Shown here piece by piece: positions 47,937 to 56,354 of a DNA stretch of 64,000 bases. A model generated the notes under the pieces. The model saw only the letters and a program-made list of their open reading frames with translations, was not told the DNA's origin and searched no databases. The DNA lies in assembly GCA_963519845.1 (NCBI GenBank), contig CAUQNX010000015.1, positions 31,386 to 95,385 on the forward strand. The letters are read 5' to 3'. Position 1 is the first letter of the stretch. Each line of letters opens with the position of its first letter. This DNA is from Moellerella sp963519845. Lineage in GTDB: Bacteria > Pseudomonadota > Gammaproteobacteria > Enterobacterales > Enterobacteriaceae. The translations under genes and the position numbers were made by a program.

Positions 47937-48416
47937 TTAAAAGGATTGATAGCTAATTGCTAAAACCCAGTAAGTAACTAGTCCGCCTGGGGTACTTACA
48001 CTAACCTCATCATCGACTTGTTTACCCAATAATGCCCGAGCAACCGGTGAATCAATTGAAATCCAGTACTTAGATGGCTCAAACTCATCTGGGCCGACTA
48101 AACGGTAGATTTTTATTGATTCATCTTCAGCTTCGAGTTTTACCCAAGCACCAAAAAATATTTTGCCTTCTTGGCGCGGGTCAGGTTCAACAATTTTTAA
48201 CTGCTCTAACCGTTTGGTTAGATATCGTACGCGTCGGTCAATCTCTCTAAGGCGCTTTTTACCATAAATATATTCTGCGTTTTCTGAACGATCGCCCATT
48301 GCAGCGGCCTCAGAAACTGCCTGAGTCACGCGTGGTCGCTCATCTTTCCACAGATATTTAAGCTCTTTATCAAGTGCATCCCAACCGTCACGGGTAATAT
48401 AATGACTTTTTGCCAT
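47937..48416 (-). CDS. greB: transcript cleavage factor GreB
   Basis: Secondary-channel factor that rescues backtracked RNA polymerase by stimulating RNA cleavage. It has 159 residues: an N-terminal coiled coil (residues 1-75) whose tip carries the acidic pair in SENAEY, then a globular FKBP-like domain. The basic patch RLREIDRRVRYLTKRL distinguishes GreB from GreA. In E. coli greB runs with tex, away from ompR; here it is inverted and reads toward ompR. Confidence 0.95.
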   Translation of the reverse strand: MAKSHYITRDGWDALDKELKYLWKDERPRVTQAVSEAAAMGDRSENAEYIYGKKRLREIDRRVRYLTKRLEQLKIVEPDPRQEGKIFFGAWVKLEAEDESIKIYRLVGPDEFEPSKYWISIDSPVARALLGKQVDDEVSVSTPGGLVTYWVLAISYQSF

Positions 48417-48586
48417 AATCTTTAACTACGTCAGTTCCTATAAGCTAACTATATATTAGATAAAATTTTGTCTATAGCTTTATATCACTAGATATACGAA
48501 TAGTGACTAGATATTCGATTCATCACCAAGTATAACGGTGTTGTAAATTTTAACCTTCTTCAATTGAGCAGGTATTAAAGAAAACA

Positions 48587-50950
48587 ATGACGAATGACAA
48601 TCTGAGCCGAATTATTGCAGCTGAACTGCAAGCCCAGCCGAAACAAGTAATTTCCGCGATCACACTGCTTGACGAAGGAAATACCGTCCCTTTTATTGCC
48701 CGTTACCGTAAAGAAGTAACGGGCGGACTTGATGATACCCAATTACGCCAGCTAGAAAGCCGCCTCAGCTATCTAAGAGAGATCAATGAGCGTAAACAGA
48801 CCATCCTGAAGTCGATCGATGAACAAGGTAAGCTCACGCCAGAACTAAGTCAGGCGATTAATGACACCTTGAATAAAACTGAACTTGAAGATCTTTATCT
48901 GCCTTATAAACCTAAACGTCGTACTCGTGGGCAGATCGCTATCGAAGCGGGCCTTGAGCCACTAGCTGATAGTTTATGGCAAAATCCACAACAAGTTCCT
49001 GAAGTTGCGGCAGAAAGCTATATCAATGCTGAAGCAGGTATGACAGAAATTAAAGCTATTCTCGATGGCGCACGTTATATCCTAATGGAGCGTTTCGCTG
49101 AAGATGCAGCGCTATTAGCTAAAGTTCGTGCTTATTTATCGAAAAATGCCGAACTAGTCGCCAAAGTTATTGAAGGGAAAGAGCAAGAAGGCGCTAAATT
49201 TAGTGATTATTTTGATCACCATGAAGCCGTTGCTAATGTCCCATCGCACCGCGCATTAGCTATGTTTAGAGGGCGTAACGAAGGGATCTTACAACTATCA
49301 TTAAATCCAGATCCTCAGTTTGATGAGCCACCTAAAGAGAGCTATGGTGAAGAGATTATCACCCAGCATCTAGCAATTCGATTCAATGATGCACCGGCCG
49401 ATCGCTGGCGCAAAGCGGTAATTAACTGGACTTGGCGCATTAAAGTCCTACTGCACATTGAAACGGAAATCATGAGTACGCTGCGTGAGAAAGCCGAAGA
49501 AGAAGCGATTAATGTCTTTGCGCGCAATATGCAGGATCTATTAATGGCGGCTCCAGCAGGCATGCGCGCCACTATGGGATTAGATCCGGGTCTGCGTACT
49601 GGGGTGAAGGTCGCCGTAGTTGATGCCACCGGAAAATTGATTGCGACTGATACTATCTATCCTCACACAGGCCAAGCAGCGAAATCAGCGACCATTGTGG
49701 CAGCCCTGTGTCAAAAACATCAGGTTGAGCTGGTGGCTATCGGTAACGGCACCGCCTCCCGTGAAACAGAACGCTTTTTTGCTGAAGTGCAAACTCAGTT
49801 CCCTAAAGTCACAGCACAAAAAGTTATCGTCAGCGAAGCAGGCGCCTCTGTCTATTCTGCTTCTGAACTCGCTGCCCTTGAGTTTCCTGATTTAGACGTA
49901 TCAATACGTGGCGCAGTCTCTATCGCTCGTCGTCTGCAAGATCCTCTGGCCGAATTAGTTAAAATTGATCCTAAATCTATTGGTGTTGGCCAATATCAAC
50001 ATGATGTAAGCCAAACCTTGCTGGCGCGCAAACTTGATGCCGTCGTTGAGGATTGTGTTAATGCCGTGGGTGTTGATTTAAATACCGCTTCTGTCGCCTT
50101 ATTAAATCGCGTAGCTGGGCTGACAAAAATGATCGCCCAGAATATTGTTAACTGGCGCGATGAGCACGGACAATTCAATAATCGCCAGCAGCTATTAAAA
50201 GTGGCGCGTTTAGGCCCTAAAGCCTTTGAACAGTGTGCGGGATTCTTGCGTATCAGCAATGGCGATAACCCACTAGACGCTTCAACGGTTCACCCAGAAA
50301 CCTATCCGGTGGTCGAAAAAATTCTCTCTGTCGTCAGACAACCGCTAAAAGATATTATGGGTAATGCGGAAGCACTGCGTGGCTTAAAAGCCGATAATTT
50401 CACCACAGAGCAGTTTGGTGTACCGACAGTAACTGATATTCTAAAAGAGCTAGAAAAACCTGGACGCGACCCACGCCCTGAATTTAAAACAGCCACATTT
50501 GCGGAAGGTATTGAGACACTTAATGATCTGCAAATCGGTATGATTTTAGAAGGCAGTGTAACCAACGTGACTAATTTTGGTGCTTTTGTCGATATCGGCG
50601 TTCATCAAGATGGTTTAGTTCATATCTCTTCTCTGTCTAACCGCTTTGTCGAAGACCCCCATACCATTGTTAAAGCGGGTGATATCGTCAAAGTTAAGGT
50701 GATGGAAGTCGATATTAATCGTAAGCGAATTGCTTTAACTATGCGTTTGGATGAACAACCGGGCGAGGGATCATCCCCTTCTCGTCGTGCACCAGCAGCG
50801 ACACAAGAGCGCAGTTCTGGCCCTAGTCGTCAAACGCAAAATAATAATCGTAATAATAACCCAAGAAATAACCGTAGCCAAAGTCAGGATACTGCGGGCA
50901 ATAGTGCCATGAGTGATGCTCTTGCGGCCGCATTAGGTAAAAAACGTTAA
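48587..50950 (+). CDS. tex: RNA-binding transcriptional accessory protein Tex (YhgF)
   Basis: Conserved nucleic-acid-binding protein of the Spt6 type, 787 residues (773 in E. coli). Domains in order: N-terminal helical region, YqgF-like RNase H fold (about residues 327-450, MGLDPGLRTGVKVAVVD), helix-hairpin-helix repeats (about 500-560), and an S1 RNA-binding domain (about 650-720, GSVTNVTNFGAFVDIGVHQ). The tail is Asn/Arg-rich with runs such as NNNRNNNPRNN. It is divergent from greB across 170 bp. Confidence 0.96.
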   Translation: MTNDNLSRIIAAELQAQPKQVISAITLLDEGNTVPFIARYRKEVTGGLDDTQLRQLESRLSYLREINERKQTILKSIDEQGKLTPELSQAINDTLNKTELEDLYLPYKPKRRTRGQIAIEAGLEPLADSLWQNPQQVPEVAAESYINAEAGMTEIKAILDGARYILMERFAEDAALLAKVRAYLSKNAELVAKVIEGKEQEGAKFSDYFDHHEAVANVPSHRALAMFRGRNEGILQLSLNPDPQFDEPPKESYGEEIITQHLAIRFNDAPADRWRKAVINWTWRIKVLLHIETEIMSTLREKAEEEAINVFARNMQDLLMAAPAGMRATMGLDPGLRTGVKVAVVDATGKLIATDTIYPHTGQAAKSATIVAALCQKHQVELVAIGNGTASRETERFFAEVQTQFPKVTAQKVIVSEAGASVYSASELAALEFPDLDVSIRGAVSIARRLQDPLAELVKIDPKSIGVGQYQHDVSQTLLARKLDAVVEDCVNAVGVDLNTASVALLNRVAGLTKMIAQNIVNWRDEHGQFNNRQQLLKVARLGPKAFEQCAGFLRISNGDNPLDASTVHPETYPVVEKILSVVRQPLKDIMGNAEALRGLKADNFTTEQFGVPTVTDILKELEKPGRDPRPEFKTATFAEGIETLNDLQIGMILEGSVTNVTNFGAFVDIGVHQDGLVHISSLSNRFVEDPHTIVKAGDIVKVKVMEVDINRKRIALTMRLDEQPGEGSSPSRRAPAATQERSSGPSRQTQNNNRNNNPRNNRSQSQDTAGNSAMSDALAAALGKKR

Positions 50951-50964
50951 TAAAAAACCTTAAT

Positions 50965-50997
50965 CCCTTGCCCGCAATAATCCATTACGGGCAAGGG
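50965..50997 (+). terminator. hairpin downstream of tex
   Basis: A perfect 10-bp G+C-rich stem, CCCTTGCCCG with CGGGCAAGGG, 14 bp after the tex stop. The following bases are A-rich rather than T-rich, so it may act on minus-strand transcripts or with Rho. Confidence 0.55.
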
Positions 50998-51122
50998 TAT
51001 AAAAAGTTATTTAATTGATAAATAATCAATATAATTAGTTGGTTATCTTAAAACCCCTCTCTCGACACACTATTTCTAATTCCACTTGTTCGCGTATAAA
51101 ACAAACGTAAATTTACCTGCCG

Positions 51123-51136
51123 TTGATCCAAATCAA
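51123..51136. promoter_or_regulatory. FNR site upstream of feoA
   Basis: TTGATCCAAATCAA is a perfect match to TTGAT-N4-ATCAA. E. coli feoABC is induced by FNR under low oxygen from a site in the same place. Confidence 0.9.
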
Positions 51137-51178
51137 GTCATTTCGCTGGGAATAGGGCTAAATAATAACTATGGTCTT

Positions 51179-51193
51179 TGATTATGATTCTTA
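51179..51193. promoter_or_regulatory. possible Fur box 1 upstream of feoA
   Basis: TGATTATGATTCTTA matches 11 of 14 specified positions of the 7-1-7 Fur motif TGATAATNATTATCA. It lies 43 bp after the FNR site. Confidence 0.6.
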
Positions 51194-51262
51194 TTTTTAA
51201 TTAGATTAGTCTTCACAAGCGGAGATTTAAGCTTGTGAATTCGTTATTTTATACAATAATAA

Positions 51263-51277
51263 TTTTAATGATTATTA
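51263..51277. promoter_or_regulatory. possible Fur box 2 upstream of feoA
   Basis: TTTTAATGATTATTA matches about 11 of 14 specified positions of the 7-1-7 Fur motif, 26 bp before the feoA ATG. Fur with iron would repress the operon. Confidence 0.6.
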
Positions 51278-51302
51278 TTCACCTATATTATCGGACGGTT
51301 TT

Positions 51303-51536
51303 ATGTCTCTTCTTCCGAACCATAGTTATAAAATTGTGGGATTTTCCGCCCAAATTAGCCCCGCCTATCGGCAAAAGCTGTTATCCCTTGGTATGTTGCC
51401 CGGATCTATCTTTAAAGTGATCCGATTGGCTCCATTAGGTGACCCGATCCAGATAGAAACGCGCAGAGTGAACCTCATTTTACGTCGAAAAGATTTAGAA
51501 CTACTCAATCTAGATGAAGCGCTAATATCACAGTAA
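51303..51536 (+). CDS. feoA: ferrous iron transport protein FeoA
   Basis: Small cytoplasmic SH3-like protein of 77 residues needed for FeoB-mediated ferrous iron uptake. Conserved blocks are ISPAYRQKLLSLGMLPGS and RLAPLGDPIQIETRRVNLILR, matching E. coli FeoA. It starts at an ATG preceded by a GGACGG sequence. FNR and Fur-like sites upstream suggest induction by low oxygen and low iron. Confidence 0.95.
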   Translation: MSLLPNHSYKIVGFSAQISPAYRQKLLSLGMLPGSIFKVIRLAPLGDPIQIETRRVNLILRRKDLELLNLDEALISQ

Positions 51537-51597
51537 GTTACGTGGCTTATTAGATAGAGATTTAATAAAAACTCATTTTTACTCACTGGCGTACATT

Positions 51598-53922
51598 ATG
51601 AAACCATTGACTATCGGCCTAATCGGTAACCCAAATTCAGGCAAAACCACCCTTTTTAATCAATTAACAGGCTCTCGCCAACGAGTCGGTAACTGGGCTG
51701 GCGTCACCGTAGAGCGTAAAGTCGGCCGTTTTAATACTAAGAGTCACAATATCGAGTTAGTAGATCTGCCGGGAACTTACTCCTTAACCACTATCTCAGA
51801 ACAGACTTCCCTTGATGAACAAATTGCCTGCTATTTTATTCTTAGCGGCGAAGCAGACATGTTGATCAATGTGGTTGATGCCTCTAATTTAGAGCGTAAT
51901 CTCTATCTCACATTACAGTTAATTGAATTAGGTGTTCCCTGTATTATTGCCCTCAATATGTTAGATATCGCTGAAAACCAACAGATAGATATCGATATTG
52001 ACCAATTACAGAAACAACTTGGCTGCCCTGTGGTTCCCTTGGTTTCAACCAAAGCAACGGGGATTGATAAACTGAAAGCCGTTATCGATGATTATCCCGT
52101 TATCGAAACCAGTGCGTTAGTACAGTACCCACCAGCTCTGCTGCAAGAAATTGAAGCCCTATCTAATCAAATATCTCATGATAATTTTAGCCAGCAGCAG
52201 CGCCGCTGGTTAGCCTCACAAATGCTTGAAGGTGATATATTCAGTCAGCAACGTGGACATATCTCCCCTGAATCACTGGCTCAGTCTCGTAAGCGCTTAC
52301 AAGATCATCAACAAGAAGAGCCAGAACTGGTGATTGCAGATGCTCGCTATCAAGCGATTGCCTCTATTTGCGATAAATCGATTACGAGCATATCCAATGG
52401 GCCCAACAAACTGACTCAAGCGATTGATAATATCGTGCTCAATCGCTGGCTCGGTGTCCCTATCTTCCTGTTTATTATGTATCTGATGTTCGTTTTAGCT
52501 ATTAATATCGGTGGAGCGCTACAACCTTTATTTGAGGGAGGCTCAGCCGCTATCTTTATTAATGGTATTCAATGGATTGGCTATACCTTTGATTTCCCTG
52601 TTTGGTTAACGGTATTTTTAGCCCAAGGGGTCGGTGGTGGTATCAATACCGTCTTACCTCTAGTTCCCCAGATCGGTATGATGTATCTGTTCTTATCTGT
52701 ACTTGAAGACTCGGGTTATATGGCCAGAGCCGCCTTTGTTATGGATAGATTGATGCAGGCATTAGGTCTACCGGGCAAATCCTTCGTTCCCTTGATTGTT
52801 GGCTTTGGTTGTAATGTCCCTTCCATTATGGGTGCAAGAACACTGGATGCACCACGCGAAAGATTAATCACTGTGCTAATGGCACCCTTTATGTCTTGTG
52901 GCGCACGTCTAGCGATCTTTGCCGTCTTTGCTGCCGCATTTTTTGGCAAAAATGGCGCTAGTGTGGTCTTCTCTCTCTATCTTTTGGGTATTATTGTCGC
53001 GATTTTGACCGGGTTATTACTCAAACACACCATTATGCGCGGAGAAGCTTCGCCTTTCGTAATGGAGTTACCGGTTTATCATGTCCCTCATCTGAAAACC
53101 TTATTACTACAAACTTGGCAGCGTTTGAAGGGATTTCTACTTAGAGCGGGTAAAGTCATTATAATCGCCAGTATGTTTATTGGTGCGCTGAATAGCTTCT
53201 CCTTCTCGGGTAAAACCGTTGATAATATTAATGATTCCGCCCTCGCCTCTATGAGTAAAGTGATCACTCCAGTTCTACAACCTATTGGGATTCAAAATGA
53301 TAATTGGCAGGCAACGGTTGGACTGATCACCGGCGCTATGGCTAAAGAGGTAGTGGTAGGGACATTAAATACCCTCTACACTGCTGAAAGCATTATTAAT
53401 GAACCCTTTGATCCTGAAACTTTTGATCTAATGGGCGAATTAGGTGATGCAGTTGGCGAAACTTGGGGTAGTCTGAAAGAGACCTTTACTCTGAGCGCCC
53501 TGTCGAATCCTATCGAGGCCAGTAAAGGTGACGGAGAAATGGACTCTGGCTCAATGGGCACCATGGCCACTAAATTTGGCTCTGGTATTGCTGCATACAG
53601 TTATCTGATCTTTGTTCTGCTCTATGTGCCTTGTGTTTCTGTGATGGGAGCCATTGCGCGCGAAACGTCACGGGGTTGGATGTCCTTCTCCATCTTATGG
53701 GGACTCAATGTGGCTTATAGTATTTCGGCCATATTCTATCAAACCGCAACTTTCAGTGAGCATCCACAAAGTAGCCTAGTGACGATTCTGGCGGTAATAC
53801 TTGTCAATCTAGTGATATTTATCGGATTACGCCGCTCACGCAACCGCATTACTTTGAAACTCGGTGATCCCTCTTCAGCCAAAAATGGTTGTAATGGGTG
53901 CGCCAAAAATGAATGTCATTAA
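51598..53922 (+). CDS. feoB: ferrous iron transporter FeoB
   Basis: Inner-membrane Fe2+ importer with a cytoplasmic G domain, 774 residues (773 in E. coli). G-protein motifs: GNPNSGKTTLFN (residues 10-21), DLPGTYSL and NMLD. Membrane part (about residues 280-750) holds the paired Gate motifs, one with Cys in GFGCNVPSIMGAR, and LYVPCVSVMGAIARE. The C-terminus ends in a Cys-rich NGCNGCAKNEC. It lies 61 bp after feoA and 9 bp before feoC. Confidence 0.98.
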   Translation: MKPLTIGLIGNPNSGKTTLFNQLTGSRQRVGNWAGVTVERKVGRFNTKSHNIELVDLPGTYSLTTISEQTSLDEQIACYFILSGEADMLINVVDASNLERNLYLTLQLIELGVPCIIALNMLDIAENQQIDIDIDQLQKQLGCPVVPLVSTKATGIDKLKAVIDDYPVIETSALVQYPPALLQEIEALSNQISHDNFSQQQRRWLASQMLEGDIFSQQRGHISPESLAQSRKRLQDHQQEEPELVIADARYQAIASICDKSITSISNGPNKLTQAIDNIVLNRWLGVPIFLFIMYLMFVLAINIGGALQPLFEGGSAAIFINGIQWIGYTFDFPVWLTVFLAQGVGGGINTVLPLVPQIGMMYLFLSVLEDSGYMARAAFVMDRLMQALGLPGKSFVPLIVGFGCNVPSIMGARTLDAPRERLITVLMAPFMSCGARLAIFAVFAAAFFGKNGASVVFSLYLLGIIVAILTGLLLKHTIMRGEASPFVMELPVYHVPHLKTLLLQTWQRLKGFLLRAGKVIIIASMFIGALNSFSFSGKTVDNINDSALASMSKVITPVLQPIGIQNDNWQATVGLITGAMAKEVVVGTLNTLYTAESIINEPFDPETFDLMGELGDAVGETWGSLKETFTLSALSNPIEASKGDGEMDSGSMGTMATKFGSGIAAYSYLIFVLLYVPCVSVMGAIARETSRGWMSFSILWGLNVAYSISAIFYQTATFSEHPQSSLVTILAVILVNLVIFIGLRRSRNRITLKLGDPSSAKNGCNGCAKNECH

Positions 53923-53931
53923 AGGTGAATG

Positions 53932-54168
53932 ATGGCCAGTCTACTTCAAATACGCGATTTGGTGGCCTTACACGGACAAGCTGATATCCGCTTTATTAGC
54001 CACCAGTTATCCATGCCTGTTCCTTTGGTTCAGGCCATGCTAGAGCAGCTGGTGGCTATGGGTAAAGTGGAAAAGATAGATATCTCAAAATGTTTGACCA
54101 GCAGCGGCTGCCGCTCCTGCCCTGAAGGACAAAAGTGCGCTAACGATATTTATCAACTGCGTCAATAA
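53932..54168 (+). CDS. feoC: FeoC, iron-sulfur winged-helix protein
   Basis: A 78-residue winged-helix protein that protects FeoB from proteolysis in enterobacteria and may bind an oxygen-sensitive Fe-S cluster. The four Cys lie in CLTSSGCRSCPEGQKC (residues about 52-67). ATG 53932 gives the E. coli length and begins MASLLQIRD; AAAGG lies seven bases upstream, whereas the adjacent ATG 53929 is rather close to it. Confidence 0.93.
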   Translation: MASLLQIRDLVALHGQADIRFISHQLSMPVPLVQAMLEQLVAMGKVEKIDISKCLTSSGCRSCPEGQKCANDIYQLRQ

Positions 54169-54202
54169 TCAGAAAGCCGATCACATAGTTAACTTTTGAA
54201 GT

Positions 54203-54243
54203 GACCCCCAATAGTTGGACAACCAATTATTGGGGGTCTTTTT
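54203..54243 (+). terminator. terminator of feoABC
   Basis: An 11-bp stem, GACCCCCAATA with TATTGGGGGTC, with an inner TTGG/CCAA pairing, followed by five T. It lies 34 bp after feoC. The arms also resemble ends of IS3-type elements (see findings). Confidence 0.9.
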
Positions 54244-54698
54244 ATTCAATATCCACCTTGATTGAATATAAGCGTGCTTATACGTACGCTATATAACTAT
54301 TACAAAAATATATAAATATCACTTTTTTAGACATAACGGATTCTTTTCTCGATAAGGGCATTCGGATGTTAGTGACTATGTCGGATAAAGAAATTAAGCA
54401 GGAGCAATATTATTCAAGCGGTTTCTGAAAAACGATTAAGATGACGCAATGCCGCCGCTCAGTCCAATTTGACCGAGCGGCAAAGCAAACGAGACAAAAG
54501 CCAGAAAATGACGAGGAGAAAAGCTCAAGCAAAGGTTCAAGGATAGCTAATAACTATCAACCCGGTTTTTAGCTAATCCAGAGGAATTTAGAGCCAGTTT
54601 AAGAAGGTAACCAGTCTATTCCCACTAATTAATTTTTATTTTGGAGAATTAGGTGGCATTTTAAACTTGCAGTAACAAAAAAATGGTTATGATAATAT
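54244..54698. other. gene-poor junction between feoC and the effector locus
   Basis: About 455 bp without a recognisable gene. A hairpin with 7-bp arms GCCGCTC/GAGCGGC (54454-54481) lies inside a 42-codon open frame (about 54442-54570) of no known family. No terminator is evident for the minus-strand lipoprotein genes. Confidence 0.5.
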
Positions 54699-55463
54699 TT
54701 ATTTATCGTTGCTTGATTCTGATATTTCGATCAGTTTTTTGTATTCAGGCCTAACTTCGCCATAAACAATGTCACCATTAGGATAAGTCATAAACGGTCT
54801 ATTATCATTTTGTCTTCCAGTCCAAATTGAAAGCATATTCTCTTTATAAACGATATTTAGGTTGATGCTATTCGACATACTAACTTTATATGTTAATGGG
54901 TCACTTTTACCAATTAGGGATGATTCAAAAATATTACCACCCATAAAATCTTTACTTAAAAGAGGAAAAAAAATTAATGTTTCATTGATATTTCCTGTCT
55001 TTTTTTCGAAGCCCCCATCAAAAACTTGAGGGGCATTATTATCAACCACAAAGGTGGCTTCCACGCCAAAGTTTTCAGTAATTAAAGGATCTATCTTAGA
55101 CGGATCTTTGAGTTTCACTTCAAATGTTATATTACTGAGTTTCCAATCGCATTTACCTCCACCCTCTTTGGGGATATTGGCTTCAGATTGGTTTGATTGT
55201 CCGATTGATAGAGGATAGTTCGCCCGATGAACTTCGGGGATGATATACACTTTTCCATTCGAATTTCGGCGCTCTTTGCGACAAATTTCAGAACGATAGG
55301 TGGCTGAAATGGGTAATGCCGCTAATTCGGCGGGTATTGTTGCACTGAAATGCAGGCTTTCGCTATTCACTGCTGGTGAGAATGAGCTACCCTGTGCGCA
55401 CCCTTGTAAAAAAAAGATACTGAGTAGAGAGGCGAGCACGGTGTTAAGAGACGGAAATTTCAT
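54699..55463 (-). CDS. lipoprotein, probable type VI immunity protein, copy 2
   Basis: A 254-residue lipoprotein. The signal peptide ends in the lipobox LQGC with Cys22; Gly then Ala-Gln follow. The start at 55463 has a strong AGGAGGAGA upstream; the longer frame from 55505 is not needed. About residues 50-140 are nearly identical to the neighbouring paralogue, while the last third differs. It stands downstream of a PAAR-lipase effector, the position of periplasmic Tli-type immunity proteins; that role is inference. Its own cognate effector seems to be deleted (remnant at 55444-55572), whose stop codon lies inside this gene. Confidence 0.75.
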   Translation of the reverse strand: MKFPSLNTVLASLLSIFFLQGCAQGSSFSPAVNSESLHFSATIPAELAALPISATYRSEICRKERRNSNGKVYIIPEVHRANYPLSIGQSNQSEANIPKEGGGKCDWKLSNITFEVKLKDPSKIDPLITENFGVEATFVVDNNAPQVFDGGFEKKTGNINETLIFFPLLSKDFMGGNIFESSLIGKSDPLTYKVSMSNSINLNIVYKENMLSIWTGRQNDNRPFMTYPNGDIVYGEVRPEYKKLIEISESSNDK

Positions 55464-55572
55464 GGATATTCTCCTCCTTATAACGTAGAGCCGGTGCTTT
55501 ATCACATAATTTCCCTATGACAGCGTAGCGATAGCAGTTGGATCCTGCTTGGGGCCTGACGATAGAATGCGC
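55444..55572 (-). pseudogene. in-frame remnant of a second PAAR-lipase effector gene
   Basis: Read on the minus strand, 43 codons translate to AHSIVRPQAGSNCYRYAVIG, then KLCDKAP, then ALRYKEENIHEISVS and TAA. The first part matches resident effector residues 192-220 (AHSIVKPQAESNGYHYRYAV, then IGELCDKAP). The last part matches its C-terminus (LLRYKESINEISVS, 735-748). The roughly 513 codons between are missing. Its stop overlaps the next lipoprotein gene by 20 bases, the same arrangement as at the intact effector (56335-56354). No PAAR portion remains. Confidence 0.85.
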
Positions 55573-55583
55573 TTGCAAAATAT

Positions 55584-56354
55584 TTATTTACCGTTGCTTG
55601 ATTCTGATATTTCGATAAGTTTGTTGTATTGAGGTTTTGTATTCCCATTATAAATCACGGTTCCGTCAGGGTAGCTCATTGATGTATCGCCATCTTGGCT
55701 TTTCCTTCCTTGCCAATGAGTTAAAAAATTTTTTTTATATAAAATAGTTAGGTTAATTTTTTTACTGTTATATATTTTGTATGTGATGACATCATATTTG
55801 CCTATCAACCAAAAATTTTTTACGTGCTCACCCAAAAAACGTTCACTAATCAAAGGAAATAATACTAAGGTTTCATTTAAATCTCCTGATTTTTTTTCAT
55901 AACCACCATCAAAGGTAGCGGGAGCATTATTATCAAATACAAAAGTGGCTTCTGCACCAAAATTTTTTGTAATTAATGGATCGATTTTCGCCGGATCTTT
56001 CAGTTTTACTTCAAATTTAATATTACTGAGTTTCCAATCGCATTTACCTCCACCTTCTTTGGGGATATTGGCTTCAGATTGGTTTGATTGCCCGATTGAT
56101 AGAGGATAGTTCGCCCGATGAACTCCGGGGATGGTATACACTTTTCCATTCGAATTTCGGCGCTCTTTGCGACAAATTTCAGAACGATAGGTAGCTGAAA
56201 TGGGTAAGGCTTCCAACTCGGTTGGAATACTTGCACTGAAATGAATGCTTTCACCATTCACTGGCGGTGAAAAGACCTCACTTTGTGCGCATCCTGACAA
56301 AAAAAACAGGCTGAGTAGTGATGCTAGTGCAGATTTAGGACACGGAAATTTCAT
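55584..56354 (-). CDS. lipoprotein, probable type VI immunity protein, copy 1
   Basis: A 256-residue lipoprotein with lipobox LSGC (Cys22), paralogous to the next gene. Residues about 50-140 include ATYRSEICRKERRNSNGKVY and PLSIGQSNQSEANIPKEGGG, shared with copy 2 almost unchanged; the C-terminal third diverges. The start overlaps the end of the lipase effector by 20 bases, so effector and lipoprotein are translationally coupled. As the immediate partner it is the likely immunity protein against the periplasmic action of the lipase. No known family is recognised beyond this context. Confidence 0.8.
   Translation of the reverse strand: MKFPCPKSALASLLSLFFLSGCAQSEVFSPPVNGESIHFSASIPTELEALPISATYRSEICRKERRNSNGKVYTIPGVHRANYPLSIGQSNQSEANIPKEGGGKCDWKLSNIKFEVKLKDPAKIDPLITKNFGAEATFVFDNNAPATFDGGYEKKSGDLNETLVLFPLISERFLGEHVKNFWLIGKYDVITYKIYNSKKINLTILYKKNFLTHWQGRKSQDGDTSMSYPDGTVIYNGNTKPQYNKLIEISESSNGK

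Noticed and set aside
54442..54570. 42-codon open frame between feoC and the lipoprotein genes
   Set aside because: No ribosome-binding site and no known family; it contains a hairpin that better explains the sequence structure.
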